Shown: positions 17,301 through 24,806 of the stretch, one piece after another
How positions within the stretch are numbered: the stretch's first letter is position 1
How the letters are laid out: the number at the start of each line of letters is the position of its first letter
NCBI GenBank assembly: GCA_903885755.1
Contig: CAISJZ010000331.1
Span: 1-41,593, forward strand
Reading direction: 5' to 3'
DNA from: an uncultured Hyphomicrobiales bacterium
GTDB taxonomy: Bacteria; Pseudomonadota; Alphaproteobacteria; Rhizobiales; Beijerinckiaceae
Length of the DNA stretch: 41,593 bases
Notes under the pieces: model-generated
What the model was told of the DNA's origin: nothing
Database searches by the model: none
The model's input: only the letters and a program-made list of their open reading frames with translations
Made by a program: the position numbers and the translations under genes

Positions 17301-18089
17301 CTACCAGAAAGCCCGCGCGATAGGCCAGCGCTCCCACGCGAGACGCAGGGCAAGGAGAAGACTGATGGTGATCAGCAATGGCTTGATCAGTCGCGCGCCT
17401 GCCAGCATCGCCGCGCGCGCGCCAAGATTTGCGCCAGCGAACTGGCCCGCGCCCATGGCGAAACCGAGCGCCCAGATGACATGGCCGGAGAAGGCCAACG
17501 TCGCGAGGCCCGCGAGGTTGGACGCCAGATTCGCCGCCTTGGTGCGCGCCGTGGCCGCGATCAGCCCAAATCCGCGCAGGCCGACGAAGGCGAGCATGAA
17601 GAACGAACCCGTGCCCGGACCGAACAATCCGTCGTAGCAGCCAATCAACGGGACGATGGTCGCCGCGAACGTCATCGGCGACAGGCGCTCGCGCGACCCT
17701 TCATCGCCGATGCGCGGCGACAGCGCGAAATAGAGCGCGACGGCGACGAGCAGGATCGGCAAGGCCGTGATGACCGCCGCCGTCGGCACGCTCGCCAGCA
17801 GGGATGCTCCGATGACAGCGCCCAGCGCGGCGAGCGCCACGATCCACCGCGTGTCGCGCCAGCGAAGATGCCCGGCGCGCGCGAAGGACAACGCCGCGGA
17901 CCCCGAACCGAAACTCGATTGCAGCTTGTTGGTGGCGATCGCCGTCACGGGGTCGAGCCCCGCCAGCGTCATGCAAGGCACGGTGATCAGTCCGCCTCCG
18001 CCGGCGATGGCGTCGACGAATCCCGCGACGAATGCGGCGCAGACGAGGGCGACGAAGGCAAGCGGCGACAGCGATCCCGCGTCAGGCAT
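17301..18089 (-). CDS. TauE/SafE family membrane permease (1)
   Basis: Inner-membrane protein of the TauE/SafE (YfcA-like) family, 262 residues with about seven or eight hydrophobic segments. The family signature AGFVDAIAGGGGLITVP is near the N-terminus, with the second conserved part PLIGCYDGLFGPGTGSF in the middle, representing the repeated halves. Members move sulfite, sulfoacetate or other organic anions; the cargo here is unknown. It overlaps the DapA-like gene by 8 bases and precedes Bug 2, so it may carry the pathway substrate or a product. A different TauE/SafE protein is encoded at 40004. Confidence 0.88.
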   Translation of the reverse strand: MPDAGSLSPLAFVALVCAAFVAGFVDAIAGGGGLITVPCMTLAGLDPVTAIATNKLQSSFGSGSAALSFARAGHLRWRDTRWIVALAALGAVIGASLLASVPTAAVITALPILLVAVALYFALSPRIGDEGSRERLSPMTFAATIVPLIGCYDGLFGPGTGSFFMLAFVGLRGFGLIAATARTKAANLASNLAGLATLAFSGHVIWALGFAMGAGQFAGANLGARAAMLAGARLIKPLLITISLLLALRLAWERWPIARAFW

Positions 18090-18966
18090 CCGCCCGCGCC
18101 GCCGCCATGTCGCTCGCCAGCGCGGCGGCCTCGGTCTCGCCCCAGGCGGTCAGGGGCGGCATGGGCGCGGCCAAGGCCGGATCGGCGTGGATCGCGGCGA
18201 GACCCGCCTTGACGCCAGCGACGAGAGGTTTGCCGTCGAACAGCTTGCGGATGCGCATGGCGCGGTCGAGCGCACCAGCGTCGCCATCGCGCCAGGCGCG
18301 CGCGCAGAGATCGGCGTTGAGATTTGCCGTGGCGGAAATACAGCCCGCGAAAACGCCGGTCCTGCCCTCGATAAGCGTCGCTTCGTTGGCCGGAAACACG
18401 GCGAACGCGGGGTGACGCCCAGCGAGCAGACGCTCGTAGGGCAGATCGCCCGAGGAATCCTTGAGGCCCGCCATGCGAGTCGGGAAGGCCCGGATCAACC
18501 GGCCGACCAGCTCCGGCGTATAGGGCACGCCGGACAAGGCGGGGTAATGGTAGAGATAAATCGGCGCCGGCGCGGCGGAGGTCGCCGCGACAATCGCCGC
18601 GATACAGGCGAAAACGCCATCTTCGGCGACGCCCTTGTAATAGAACGGCGGCAGGATCAAGGCCCCGCCGAAACCGAGTTGGCCAGCCTCGCGGGTCAGG
18701 GCGATGGCGTCGTCGAGCGAGGCGGCGCCGGTTCCCACCATCATGCGCGAAACATCAAGTTCCTTGGCCGCGGCGCGCATGACCGCGAACCGCTGATCGC
18801 GCGAGAAGGATGTCGCCTCGCCCGTCGTGCCGAGCACGTTGAGACCATCGCAACCGTTGGCCAGCAGATATCGGGCGAGCTTGAGAAACCGGGCAATGTC
18901 CGGCGCGCGGTCGGGCGTGATCGGCGTGGCGATGGCGGCGACGACGCCGCGAATGGGAGCAGGCAT
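18082..18966 (-). CDS. DapA-family (dihydrodipicolinate synthase/N-acetylneuraminate lyase) aldolase
   Basis: Class I aldolase or lyase of the DHDPS/NAL family, 294 residues forming a TIM barrel. It has GTTGE at residues 46-50, the catalytic Tyr at Y139 in LYHYP, and the Schiff-base Lys at K169 in AGLKDSSGD. It is unlikely to be the lysine-pathway DapA: the context is catabolic, and the usual NVP of DapA is replaced by HYP. It likely cleaves or condenses a 2-oxoacid such as pyruvate with an aldehyde. It lies 8 bases after the enoyl-CoA hydratase gene and overlaps the permease gene, so it is firmly in the operon. Confidence 0.88.
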   Translation of the reverse strand: MPAPIRGVVAAIATPITPDRAPDIARFLKLARYLLANGCDGLNVLGTTGEATSFSRDQRFAVMRAAAKELDVSRMMVGTGAASLDDAIALTREAGQLGFGGALILPPFYYKGVAEDGVFACIAAIVAATSAAPAPIYLYHYPALSGVPYTPELVGRLIRAFPTRMAGLKDSSGDLPYERLLAGRHPAFAVFPANEATLIEGRTGVFAGCISATANLNADLCARAWRDGDAGALDRAMRIRKLFDGKPLVAGVKAGLAAIHADPALAAPMPPLTAWGETEAAALASDMAAARADA

Positions 18967-18973
18967 GCGGACC

Positions 18974-19744
18974 TCAGCGATTGGTGAATTTGGCCGGACG
19001 CTTCTCGGCGAAGGCGGCCATGCCTTCCTTCTGGTCCTGCGTCGCGAACATGGAATGGAAGACCCGGCGCTCGAATTTCATGCCTTCGGCGAGCGTCGTC
19101 TCGAAGGCCCGATTAACCGATTCCTTCGTCATCAGGACGGCGGGGCGCGACATGGCCGCGACGCCAGCCGCGGTCTTCAGCGCCTCGGCGACGAGATCGG
19201 CGGCGGGGACAATCCGCGAAACAAGGCCGCAACGCTCGGCCTCGGCGGCGTCCATCATGCGGCCCGTCAGGCACATGTCCATGGCCTTGGACTTGCCGAC
19301 GAAGCGCGCCAGACGCTGGGTGCCCCCCGCGCCCGGCATGACGCCGAGCCTGATCTCCGGCTGGCCGAATTTGGCTGTATCGGCGGCGATGATGAAATCG
19401 CACATCATGGCGAGCTCGCAGCCGCCGCCCAGCGCGAAGCCGGCCACCGCCGCGATGATCGGCTTGCGGCGCTGGCCAACCCTGTCCCACGTGGCGATGA
19501 AGTCCTCCAGATAGACCTCCATGTAGGTCCTGGACTGCATCTCCTTGATGTCGGCGCCAGCGGCGAAGGCCTTCTCAGACCCCGTGATCACCATGCAGCC
19601 GATACCGCTGTCCGCCTCGAAGGCGTCGAGCGCGGCGTTGACCTCCGTCATCAACTCGCCATTGAGGGCGTTCAGCGCTTGCGGGCGATTAAGGCGGATG
19701 AGGCCAACCTGGTCGTGCGTCTCCACGATGATGCAATTGGGCAT
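18974..19744 (-). CDS. Enoyl-CoA hydratase/isomerase
   Basis: Crotonase-fold enzyme, 256 residues, the first gene of the eight-gene minus-strand operon. The oxyanion-hole segment AAGADIKEM, and both acidic residues of true hydratases, E110 in GGGCELAMM and E130 in [15 protein letters not shown], are present with the normal 20-residue spacing, so hydration of a 2-enoyl-CoA is likely. It would act directly after the acyl-CoA dehydrogenase encoded in the same operon. The ATG has AGGGAC upstream. The promoter of the operon should lie in the gap 19745-19854, where I see no clear operator. Confidence 0.92.
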   Translation of the reverse strand: MPNCIIVETHDQVGLIRLNRPQALNALNGELMTEVNAALDAFEADSGIGCMVITGSEKAFAAGADIKEMQSRTYMEVYLEDFIATWDRVGQRRKPIIAAVAGFALGGGCELAMMCDFIIAADTAKFGQPEIRLGVMPGAGGTQRLARFVGKSKAMDMCLTGRMMDAAEAERCGLVSRIVPAADLVAEALKTAAGVAAMSRPAVLMTKESVNRAFETTLAEGMKFERRVFHSMFATQDQKEGMAAFAEKRPAKFTNR

Positions 19745-19854
19745 GGCTCTGGTCCCTCGCGAGATTTCGAGCCCTTGCTAGGATGGAATGTGACGGAAGG
19801 GAAGAGCGGGACATGATTGGCCAAGGCCAGCCAGCAATTCACCCGCGAAAACGC

Positions 19855-19883
19855 CGGGCCCTCGCGCGAGACGCGAAGGCCCG
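19855..19883 (-). terminator. Rho-independent terminator after the HiPIP gene
   Basis: A 12-bp stem (19855-19866 with 19872-19883, one G-T wobble) and 5-nt loop lie 15 bases beyond the HiPIP stop. Read on the minus strand it is followed by GGCGTTTTCGC, a short T run. Confidence 0.6.
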
Positions 19884-19897
19884 AAAATCAATCCTGA

Positions 19898-20167
19898 TCA
19901 GGCTTTGACATAAATCTTGCACCAGCCCTGCGGGCTGATCGCGCCATCGACGCTCTTGCAGGACCCGGGCGCCTCGAAGAGCTTGCAGTTTGAGCAATCC
20001 TGGGCGCCTTTCGGCGAACCTTGATAGCTAACCGCGGCCTGACTCATCTTGGCCGCGCGCGCTGGCGAGGTGGCCAGATCCAGCGCGCAACCCGTCCCTA
20101 CGACGCCCACGAGCGTCCGGAGCGCGGCGCGACGATTAATGCGAACATTGCCGATCTTGAGTTCCAT
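19898..20167 (-). CDS. High-potential iron-sulfur protein (HiPIP)
   Basis: Small periplasmic electron carrier with one [4Fe-4S](3+/2+) cluster, 89 residues before processing. A Tat signal is visible (NRRAALRTLVG, then ATSPARAA as cleavage region). The mature part holds four cysteines, C58, C61, C70 and C83, in the HiPIP pattern C-X2-C-X8-C-X12-C ending GWCKIY. The start at 20167 has AAGGAGA upstream. HiPIPs donate electrons to photosynthetic reaction centres or terminal oxidases, and the Iro-type HiPIP is tied to iron oxidation in Acidithiobacillus. It is divergent from a fused cytochrome-barrel gene with an FNR-type box between them, and a terminator follows it. Confidence 0.93.
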   Translation of the reverse strand: MELKIGNVRINRRAALRTLVGVVGTGCALDLATSPARAAKMSQAAVSYQGSPKGAQDCSNCKLFEAPGSCKSVDGAISPQGWCKIYVKA

Positions 20168-20242
20168 GGAATCTCTCCTTCTCCGCAAGCGCCTCGCGGA
20201 GACCCAACCAAAGCATTCGTTGCATCTTGGCAACGACTGAAA

Positions 20243-20248
20243 AGTATC
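20243..20248 (-). promoter_or_regulatory. Candidate -10 element of the HiPIP promoter
   Basis: On the minus strand GATACT (4 of 6 matches to TATAAT) is centred 30 bases from the centre of the FNR-type box at 20269-20282. That places the box near -41.5, the class II activation geometry. The match is modest. Confidence 0.4.
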
Positions 20249-20268
20249 TGATTTTTCGAGCTTCTGGC

Positions 20269-20282
20269 TTGATCAAAATCAA
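20269..20282. promoter_or_regulatory. FNR/FixK-type box between HiPIP and Cyc2-like genes
   Basis: TTGATCAAAATCAA is a perfect match to the FNR/FixK consensus TTGAT-N4-ATCAA. It lies 102 bases upstream of the HiPIP start and 70 bases upstream of the cytochrome-barrel gene start, so it can serve either or both divergent promoters. Seen directly; the factor that binds it is inferred. Confidence 0.7.
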
Positions 20283-20351
20283 ATCCCGCCCGCGGCATTC
20301 ATGACCACATGAGATCTAGCGCCGAATCGTCATGCGGCGGTCGACGGATGG

Positions 20352-21791
20352 ATGGGGTGCATGATGCTTGGCTTGTCGGAATCCGGTTCAAAAAAAGTTT
20401 TGACGTCGCGCGGCGGAGCCAACGCGCCTCTGGCTCGCGCAACGTCGGCGGTTTCGTCACTCGTCATGCTCGGTTTCATCGCCGCTTTCGCTGTCATTGT
20501 TCCCGAACGCGCTTCGGCCATTCCGAGTTTCGCACGACAGACCGGCCAGCCCTGTGCGGCCTGTCACACCGCGTTTCCCGAACTGACCCCCTTTGGTCGG
20601 CGCTTCAAGCTTGGCGGTTACGTTTTGGGCGGCGGCGACAGCAAGATTCCGCCGGTCGCGGCGATGATCCTGCCCACGTTCACGCATACGAACGCCGCGC
20701 AGGACACTCCGCCGGCGCCGGGAACCCAGACAAACAACAACATCGTTCTCCAGCAGGCGAGCCTGTTCTACGGCGGGCAGATTTACGGCAATCTCGGCGC
20801 CTTCATGCAGGCGACCTATGATCGCGCCTCGGGGCAGTTCTTTCTCGACAATACGGATATTCGCTACACCGATACGTTCAAGCTGTTCGGTCAGGACACG
20901 ATCATCGGCGTGACGGTGAACAACACCCCGACCGTTCAGGATGTCTGGAACACGACTACAGCTTGGGGTTATCCCGAAGTCGGCGCGACGCTCGCGCCAC
21001 AGTTCGCGCCGCCCGGCACCATGCTGGAAGGCAACTTCGCCGGTAAGGTCATTGGCGCGGGCGTCTACGCCTTCTGGAATGACATGCTGTATCTGGAATT
21101 AAGCGGCTATCAGACAATGTCGCCAAAGATGCTGACGACCCTCGGGGAACCGGATGCCGCGACTTCCGACGGAATTCGCGGGATCGCGCCCTACTGGAGG
21201 TTGGCGATTGAACCAACTTGGGGCGAACATTCGTTTATGATCGGCACGTTCGGTATGGCGGCGGACATTTACCCCGGACGTCAGATGACTTTCGGAGTGA
21301 ACCATCTTACGGACATCGGAGTCGACGCGCAGTATCAATACAACGGAGACATGAACAGCCTGACGATCAAGGCGACCAACATTTTCGAGCAGCAGCAGCT
21401 TGGATCATCGTTTCTGCAAATGAACTCGTCCAACTCAACCAATTCTCTGCGTAGTTTCAAGCTGTCGGCTTCTTGGGTTTACGACCACACTTATAGCGCC
21501 TCGGCCGGGTTCTTTGACGTGGCGGGGAGCGCCGATATGAATCTTTACGGCGTCGCCAATGGCGGCAATTCGCTGACCAACTCGCCCAACGGCCAGGGTC
21601 TCGTATTCGATCTCGCCTTCCTGCCGTTCAGTCATGGCGGTCCATCGTTCTGGCCATGGGCGAATGCGCGGATTGGCGTGTCGTATACGCACTATCTGAA
21701 ACTTTACGGAGGCGTGGCCAATTTCGATGGCGCGGGACACAACGCCAGCGATAACAACACGACCTTCGTCTACGCCTGGATCGCATTCTAG
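20352..21791 (+). CDS. Fused monoheme cytochrome c / outer-membrane beta-barrel protein, Cyc2-like
   Basis: The 479-residue product has a Sec signal (about 30-56, ending ERASA), then one c-type haem site CAACH (C68, C71, H72) in FARQTGQPCAACHTAFPELT, then about 390 residues of alternating polar and aromatic strands ending YAWIAF, a terminal aromatic typical of outer-membrane barrels. This is the layout of Cyc2, the outer-membrane Fe(II) oxidase, and of a wider set of uncharacterised porin-cytochromes, so iron oxidation is possible but not shown. The start is uncertain: ATG 20352, 20361 or 20364. It is divergent from the HiPIP gene, which would be a plausible periplasmic electron partner. Confidence 0.8.
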   Translation: MGCMMLGLSESGSKKVLTSRGGANAPLARATSAVSSLVMLGFIAAFAVIVPERASAIPSFARQTGQPCAACHTAFPELTPFGRRFKLGGYVLGGGDSKIPPVAAMILPTFTHTNAAQDTPPAPGTQTNNNIVLQQASLFYGGQIYGNLGAFMQATYDRASGQFFLDNTDIRYTDTFKLFGQDTIIGVTVNNTPTVQDVWNTTTAWGYPEVGATLAPQFAPPGTMLEGNFAGKVIGAGVYAFWNDMLYLELSGYQTMSPKMLTTLGEPDAATSDGIRGIAPYWRLAIEPTWGEHSFMIGTFGMAADIYPGRQMTFGVNHLTDIGVDAQYQYNGDMNSLTIKATNIFEQQQLGSSFLQMNSSNSTNSLRSFKLSASWVYDHTYSASAGFFDVAGSADMNLYGVANGGNSLTNSPNGQGLVFDLAFLPFSHGGPSFWPWANARIGVSYTHYLKLYGGVANFDGAGHNASDNNTTFVYAWIAF

Positions 21792-21799
21792 GAGCAGCG

Positions 21800-21838
21800 T
21801 CGAAACCGTCGGCCAGCGAATCCGGTGGGCGGTTTCGA
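21800..21838. terminator. Possible bidirectional terminator
   Basis: The inverted repeat TCGAAACCG (21800-21808) and CGGTTTCGA (21830-21838), with a 21-base loop, lies between the convergent cytochrome-barrel and porin genes. There is no T run, so support is modest. Confidence 0.35.
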
Positions 21839-21847
21839 GTTCAGCCC

Positions 21848-23401
21848 TCAGAAGGTCCGCTCGATCCGCAACCGTGTCTGCAATATGGTCGAGCCTGGCG
21901 TCCATCCGCCCCAGGCGGCCGGAATTGGGGTGGGGACGCCCGTGCCGCTATTGGCGGGCGAGGTCGCGGACAATGTCTGGTTCAGCCGCTCGTAAACGAC
22001 TTCAAGACCAATATCGAAATCCCGCGATGGCGACCAGATCAGGGAGCCGCCGATCTCCAGACTGGTTGCCGGGCCAAGCCCGCCCAAGGTCCAGTCAATA
22101 TTGCGGGTATTCACGCCCGGCGTCAGGTTGAGATAGGACGCCATCAGGTTAGATCGCAGCGACGCCGACCAGAAATGCGTGAACATGCCGGCGATGGAAT
22201 AGCCCTTCGTCGTCTCGCCCGAAAAACACGCCGCGGTCGCCGTGGCCGGCGCGGCGCAAGCTCCGGCGCTGGATGTCGGGAAAACGTAGAGATCCTTATC
22301 CTGCCGCAACAATCCATTGAATTCGCGGCCTATGTTCCCGGTATGCGCCGAGGTCGATGACGACTGCAACCATTCAAGCGCGCCGTCAGCGTATTCAGCC
22401 GTCAAATGCAGAACATCGCCCGGGGCGATCATCGGCAAATTGATCTTCAGTCCCGCTCCAACCGCCCATCCGGTTTTCGCGATCGTCCCATTGTTCGACG
22501 ATGTCGCGAAATTCGAGACTGCGGTGTTCTGTATCACGCCAGCCATGGCCTGAGCGGCGCCCCACGTCTGATCAAGTCGAAGATTGCCGACCGCCGCGGG
22601 AAGGGCATAAACCCCGTTCGCCCATGGCGTCGTGGTCGCGACCGCGAGAACGCTGGCGCCAGCCGCGGCGCCTGCTGGGCCGATCCATTCGTATCCCACC
22701 GCATTGGCCGCCGTCAGATTTCCACGATCCTCCAACCCGATTGTCGCGGACAGCCCGCCTCCGAACGAAGCGGTATAAGTCAGGACGCCGATCCCGACGG
22801 GAAAACCCGCCCAGCCAAACGAGGCGTAATTCCATGGCGGCATGAATGCAAAGGTCTCGGACGTCGTGCGGCCGAAGGTGAAGCCCGCGAACTGAATGAT
22901 CGCGTTTTCGAGAAACACGTTGTCCTTGCCCGTCTGGCCCGTCACGACGCCGGTCAGGCCATTGTCTCCGTAAAGCCCGGTCTTGATCTCCGGACGAATG
23001 GAAATGAACGTTCGCAAATCGCCCCATGGCGTTCGCGCGCGCGCGTCAAGATCAACGCGCGCACGGGTCAGAAACCCCGTCTGGTCCATCGTCGACCCAG
23101 GCGCGAAAGTGGCGTTCGCGGCTCCCGCCGGCGCGAACCCGCCCGTCGCCGTGGTCTTCTGTGGCGACACAAAAGCGGAAGCCGCTGAATTGATGTAGGC
23201 GTATTCACCGCGACCGCGGCCACCCAAACGCAAACAGATGTCCGCCCCCGGAATCCAGAAATAGCCGGCGCCAAAGGCGTCGCAAACCTTGAGGTATTCG
23301 GCCGCTTCGGCCTTTCGCGACGGAAGTTGGGCGGCCGCGCCAGGCAAGGTTGCGTGCAAAAAGACCGCCGCACAGGGCAGCCCGATCTCGACGCATCGCA
23401 T
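21848..23401 (-). CDS. Outer-membrane porin, Porin_2 family
   Basis: General-diffusion porin of the alphaproteobacterial Porin_2 (Omp2/RopA-like) family, 517 residues. Start 23401 was chosen because AGGGGACA lies just upstream and a signal peptide follows (MRCVEIGLPCAAVFLHATLPGAAAQ in part). The mature N-terminus has the hallmark AEAAEYLKVCDAFGAGYF, IPGADICLRLGG, and the chain ends in a terminal Phe (RLRIERTF), as required for barrel assembly. Two cysteines in the N-terminal signature are usual for this family. It is convergent with the Cyc2-like gene and could supply general permeability for the same envelope, but a functional link is not shown. Confidence 0.92.
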   Translation of the reverse strand: MRCVEIGLPCAAVFLHATLPGAAAQLPSRKAEAAEYLKVCDAFGAGYFWIPGADICLRLGGRGRGEYAYINSAASAFVSPQKTTATGGFAPAGAANATFAPGSTMDQTGFLTRARVDLDARARTPWGDLRTFISIRPEIKTGLYGDNGLTGVVTGQTGKDNVFLENAIIQFAGFTFGRTTSETFAFMPPWNYASFGWAGFPVGIGVLTYTASFGGGLSATIGLEDRGNLTAANAVGYEWIGPAGAAAGASVLAVATTTPWANGVYALPAAVGNLRLDQTWGAAQAMAGVIQNTAVSNFATSSNNGTIAKTGWAVGAGLKINLPMIAPGDVLHLTAEYADGALEWLQSSSTSAHTGNIGREFNGLLRQDKDLYVFPTSSAGACAAPATATAACFSGETTKGYSIAGMFTHFWSASLRSNLMASYLNLTPGVNTRNIDWTLGGLGPATSLEIGGSLIWSPSRDFDIGLEVVYERLNQTLSATSPANSGTGVPTPIPAAWGGWTPGSTILQTRLRIERTF

Positions 23402-23749
23402 TTTGTCCCCTGCCCCAGATTTTTGTATTTTGTCAGCCCCACAGCCTAGGCCAACATCCTCCGCCATTGCAATAGCGCGGAATTCGACGATTTACCAGCG
23501 CGCTACAGATCGTAAAGACACGGCCACGGCCCGGCTTTACAAGTGACGGAAAAAGATAATTACGAATAATCCTTGTGTTTGGCTCAATTCTGGCCCATAT
23601 GTGCAGTCGTCGATAGACGGATAGATGACTTAGACCTTACGCGAGAGACTTTTCGCGTCGCGCCGACACTCTTCTCGCCTGAAAACGCGATTTCGACGGT
23701 CCTCGGCGACGTGGGCAAGCAGTAATCTTTTATCTGGAAGGAGGTTTCC
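23402..23749. promoter_or_regulatory. Divergent porin/cspA intergenic region
   Basis: This 348-base gap holds no convincing gene. It must contain the promoters of the porin (minus) and the cold-shock gene (plus). A weak sigma-70-like pair, TTGTGT (23573-23578) and CATATG (23596-23601), is spaced 17 bases and would leave a leader of about 140 bases before cspA, the kind of long leader common in cold-shock mRNAs. The leader is GC-rich near 23640-23720 and could fold. Confidence 0.35.
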
Positions 23750-23962
23750 ATGGCTACGGGAACCGTTAAGTGGTTTAATATCCAAAAGGGCTTCGGCTTT
23801 ATCGCGCCGGATGCCGGCGGTAGCGACGCCTTCGTTCACATCAGCGCGCTTGAGCGGGCTGGCATTGGCGATCTGCGCGAAGGTCAGAAAGTTGACTTCG
23901 AGCTCGTCGCCGATCGCAAGAGCGGCAAGATGACCGCCGATAAGCTCAAGGTCCTGAGCTGA
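23750..23962 (+). CDS. Cold-shock protein, CspA family
   Basis: A 70-residue single-domain cold-shock protein that binds single-stranded RNA and DNA. The RNP1 motif KGFGFI (13-18) and RNP2 AFVHI (about 27-31) are intact, along with the starting MATGTVKWFN. A very strong ribosome site GGAAGGAGG lies just before the ATG. It has its own long leader and a downstream hairpin at 24099-24134, so it is probably a single-gene unit. Which csp paralogue it is cannot be told from sequence alone. Confidence 0.96.
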   Translation: MATGTVKWFNIQKGFGFIAPDAGGSDAFVHISALERAGIGDLREGQKVDFELVADRKSGKMTADKLKVLS

Positions 23963-24098
23963 TCGCAACGCTGGCGGCGCCGGGGCTTCCCTGACTCGCT
24001 GGCGGCAGGCATCAATCTTCAAGCCGACCATGGATGTACCGGCGGCTGAGCGAGAGATGCGGCGAAACCTGGCAATATGAGGCGCCTCGCGCCCCATT

Positions 24099-24134
24099 GG
24101 CCCCGCGTCTCAAGGAGGACGCGGGGCCTTTTTG
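24099..24134 (+). terminator. Strong rho-independent terminator
   Basis: A perfect 11-bp GC-rich stem (24099-24109 with 24118-24128), an 8-nt loop and a run of five T residues. It lies 136 bases after the cspA stop and 45 bases before the next small gene, so it either ends a long cspA message or sits in that gene's leader. Confidence 0.85.
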
Positions 24135-24179
24135 TTTTCTGGCCGACGCTTATGCGATCGGCTTTTTCCGGAGGACGTC

Positions 24180-24308
24180 ATGGTCAAGGAACAGAAGCGC
24201 GGCAATCGCGAAGCCAAGAAACCGAAACAGGACAAGAAGCCGGCGGCCGCGCCGGTTGGTCTGGCGAAGGGTATGTCCGCGTCGATCGGGCAGTCCAAGA
24301 AGAAGTAA
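24180..24308 (+). CDS. Small Lys-rich basic protein
   Basis: A 42-residue product rich in Lys, Arg and Ala, beginning MVKEQKRGNREAKKPKQDK and ending in three lysines. ATG 24180 has GGAGG five bases upstream, a very good start. I know of similar small basic proteins in related Hyphomicrobiales but not of any proven role; nucleic-acid binding is a guess from charge alone. It lies behind a strong terminator and 68 bases before the next small gene. No membrane segment and no cysteine. Confidence 0.7.
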   Translation: MVKEQKRGNREAKKPKQDKKPAAAPVGLAKGMSASIGQSKKK

Positions 24309-24376
24309 GGCGCGGCGCGCCTGGACGGGACTCAAAAAAAGTCGGCGCACGCAAGCGCGTCGGGCGGAGGAATGAA

Positions 24377-24691
24377 ATGGCTGAATTGTCGGACGACGAT
24401 CGTAGGAAAATTCTTGGCGAGAGATACAAGGAAATCGAGGAAGCGGCCCTGAAATCGAGCGGCATGCTCGATGAGGACCGCGTCAGGAACGCCCGAAAGC
24501 TGAAGGCCGAGGCGAACAAGCTCAACGCGCTGGCCGTGGGCGCCGTGGGATTCATTCTGCTGGTCTCGAATTATTATGCGATGTCGGGACCATCCATCGC
24601 CCTGGTGACGGCCTTCGCGGCCGCTTTGTGCGTGATTGGCGGCGCGTGGTACGCGCGTCAGATCATTGTCCTGCGGCAGGTCGCGGCCTGA
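24377..24691 (+). CDS. Small two-segment membrane protein of unknown function
   Basis: A 104-residue product not recognised as any named family. The first half (1-50) is charged and helical, rich in Glu, Lys and Arg (DDDRRKILGERYKEIEEAA), and may form a coiled coil. Two hydrophobic segments follow, about 54-74 and 78-100. ATG 24377 was chosen for its GGAGG site with 6-base spacing; the frame is open further upstream but has no ribosome site there. It may be co-transcribed with the Lys-rich gene 68 bases upstream. Confidence 0.7.
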   Translation: MAELSDDDRRKILGERYKEIEEAALKSSGMLDEDRVRNARKLKAEANKLNALAVGAVGFILLVSNYYAMSGPSIALVTAFAAALCVIGGAWYARQIIVLRQVAA

Positions 24692-24761
24692 CGCGCGGCC
24701 ACGTCTCGGTCGAGCGTATTTGCGTTACATCAATGCTCTTCGGCGCGGGATCGATGAGAAT

Positions 24762-24775
24762 TTGACTCAAGTCAA
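24762..24775. promoter_or_regulatory. FNR/FixK-type box upstream of doxX-like gene
   Basis: TTGACTCAAGTCAA has perfect TTGAC/GTCAA half sites, a common variant of the FNR/FixK box. Its centre is only 38 bases from the annotated ATG at 24807, which is too close for ordinary class II activation unless the message is almost leaderless, so repression or a different start should be considered. Confidence 0.6.
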
Positions 24776-24806
24776 ACGAACTCATCACCCGACACCGAGG
24801 GCCGTC

